A DNA stretch of 24,082 bases, taken from UBA685 sp002299005 (GTDB taxonomy: Bacteria > Pseudomonadota > Alphaproteobacteria > Puniceispirillales > Puniceispirillaceae). Location of the stretch: contig CAXAAH010000021.1 of assembly GCA_963966775.1 (NCBI GenBank), positions 1 to 24,082 on the forward strand. The letters are read 5' to 3'. A program made the translations under genes and the position numbers. Positions 23,263 to 24,082 of the stretch are shown one piece after another (position 1 is the first letter of the stretch; each line of letters begins with the position of its first letter). The notes under the pieces are model-generated. The model saw only the letters and a list, made by a program, of their open reading frames with translations. It had not been told where the DNA came from and did not search any database.

Positions 23263-24079
23263 AGGCGATATCACCCAAATAAATAGAGCCTTCAAGAGAT
23301 GTTTTGCGCACCTCATTTTGATAGCCCTCAGCGGTTATATGGACAGCAAATTCAGCCCCCTTATCCACCAGCTGATCAAATTTGAAATCACCATAGGCAT
23401 CTGTTTTTGTGCGCGCGATAATTGCCTCACCTTTGCTAAGGGCGATGTCGGCACCTTCAAGACAATCTGTTATGCCATCCTTTTGGACGCACACACTGCC
23501 GGCGATAAAGTCGCTATCATAACGCCACAGATTTTTATAATAAAGGCGCGGCTTTGTGTCATGACCTTCATCACGTTGCACAAGCCCCTCGTCTCGTGCG
23601 CGCTTTGCCATCTCATCATCAGTTAGTTTCACAGACTTAAAAGCGGCGGTCGCACAGGCTGTCTCACAACGCGGCTCAGCCCATCCTTGGTCAAGCAAAT
23701 GCGCATCAAAAATCCAATGTTGCGGAATGTCTTTTTCCTCATTCCACCAAACCGCACCATAGGGGCAAGCCTCCATAATTTCGCGGCGGCCTTTTGATTT
23801 CACCGGGTCAATAATGACAATGCCATCATCTCGCTTTTTCACCGCATCCGGGGCCGCCTTTTGGCAAGGGGCATCATCACAATGCTGGCACATGGTTGGC
23901 AAATAGGCGACATCCGTAGCAGGGGCAGAGCCGCGCTCACGACGTTCAATATTTATCCAACGATGCCCGTGTTTTGGCATCTCCTCAGCATAGCCCGCAA
24001 AGGCATTGCCGACATGTTCATCTTGCACCGCAAGCGCACAGACATTGCAATTGGTACAATTGGCGACATCAATGATCAT
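23249..24079 (-). CDS. Transhydroxylase-type iron-sulfur subunit of a molybdenum (DMSO reductase family) enzyme; N-terminus may lie beyond the window
   Basis: A 276-residue ferredoxin-like electron-transfer subunit. From memory it resembles the beta subunit of pyrogallol-phloroglucinol transhydroxylase (BthL) over its length: GHRWINIERRERG, DGIVIIDP, ACPYGAVWWNEE, AHLLD, KPRLYYKNLWRYDSDF. A C-terminal beta-sandwich (carboxypeptidase-regulatory or transthyretin-like, about residues 190-276) follows. Cysteines at 8, 11 and 14; 64, 67 and 72; 105; 138 and 142 are present. Expected ligands at 18 (Val), 122 (Trp) and 125 (Asp) are missing. The ATG at 24079 is three bases from the edge, so a few more N-terminal residues could exist. 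Its catalytic partner is expected just upstream, outside the window. Substrate unknown; the whole is in operon order with TauE and the sulfatase. Confidence 0.83.
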   Translation of the reverse strand: MIIDVANCTNCNVCALAVQDEHVGNAFAGYAEEMPKHGHRWINIERRERGSAPATDVAYLPTMCQHCDDAPCQKAAPDAVKKRDDGIVIIDPVKSKGRREIMEACPYGAVWWNEEKDIPQHWIFDAHLLDQGWAEPRCETACATAAFKSVKLTDDEMAKRARDEGLVQRDEGHDTKPRLYYKNLWRYDSDFIAGSVCVQKDGITDCLEGADIALSKGEAIIARTKTDAYGDFKFDQLVDKGAEFAVHITAEGYQNEVRKTSLEGSIYLGDIALQDK

Positions 24080-24082
24080 ATT

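Noticed and set aside
1..24082. CRISPR arrays, insertion sequences, toxin-antitoxin pairs or phage genes
   Set aside because: No regularly spaced repeats with unique spacers, no transposase or integrase motifs, and no small paired genes were seen. All repeats are short direct tandems or simple hairpins.

Overview
The window is a bacterial chromosome segment that looks alphaproteobacterial. The block rpmH-rnpA-yidD-yidC-engB-argB-HAD-dapD-dapE and the trio dnaX-ybaB-recR are arrangements familiar from that class. A TTAA-N7-TTAAC box enclosing a GANTC site (CtrA and CcrM motifs) fits the same group. Moderate base composition and a TAXI-type TRAP transporter suggest a marine lineage such as SAR116; that placement is inference only.

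Positions 1-5142, mostly + strand, hold housekeeping genes. They are the 3' part of dnaX, then ybaB and recR (clamp loader and recombination repair), a convergent rmuC, and a def-fmt-truA operon (formyl-methionine handling and tRNA pseudouridylation). Positions 5151-12970 are almost entirely minus strand. Read from the right, they carry rpmH, rnpA, yidD, yidC and engB (ribosome, RNase P and membrane insertion), then argB, a HAD nucleotidase, dapD and dapE (arginine and lysine/peptidoglycan precursors), then a small Yip1-like membrane protein. A divergent region at 12971-13243 separates rpmH from an orphan sensor histidine kinase, which converges with gpt so tightly that the stop codons overlap. 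A tRNA-Arg(ACG) follows.

To the right of the tRNA (15397-24082) the content is accessory. It holds a TAXI solute-binding protein with a fused TRAP permease (minus), a divergent glutathione-transferase and RutE-like nitroreductase pair (plus), and a minus-strand operon. That operon encodes a transhydroxylase-type iron-sulfur subunit (possibly cut at its N-terminus by the window end), a TauE/SafE-type exporter and a cytoplasmic sulfatase. A molybdenum catalytic subunit would be expected just beyond the right edge.

Two observations stand out. First, short tandem duplications of 12-28 bp recur in unconstrained DNA. In four unrelated genes (ybaB, recR, the GST gene and the Fe-S gene) the duplicated unit is the last codons plus the stop codon, copied into the downstream spacer. 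In-frame versions sit in the dnaX and yidC linkers. Second, the Fe-S protein has lost three of the four cysteine ligands expected for one particular cubane cluster, while those for two other clusters are intact.

No CRISPR array, insertion sequence, prophage gene or rRNA was seen. The only stretch over 300 bp without a gene is 18892-19235, which holds a 12-bp tandem array, an inverted repeat and probable promoter elements.
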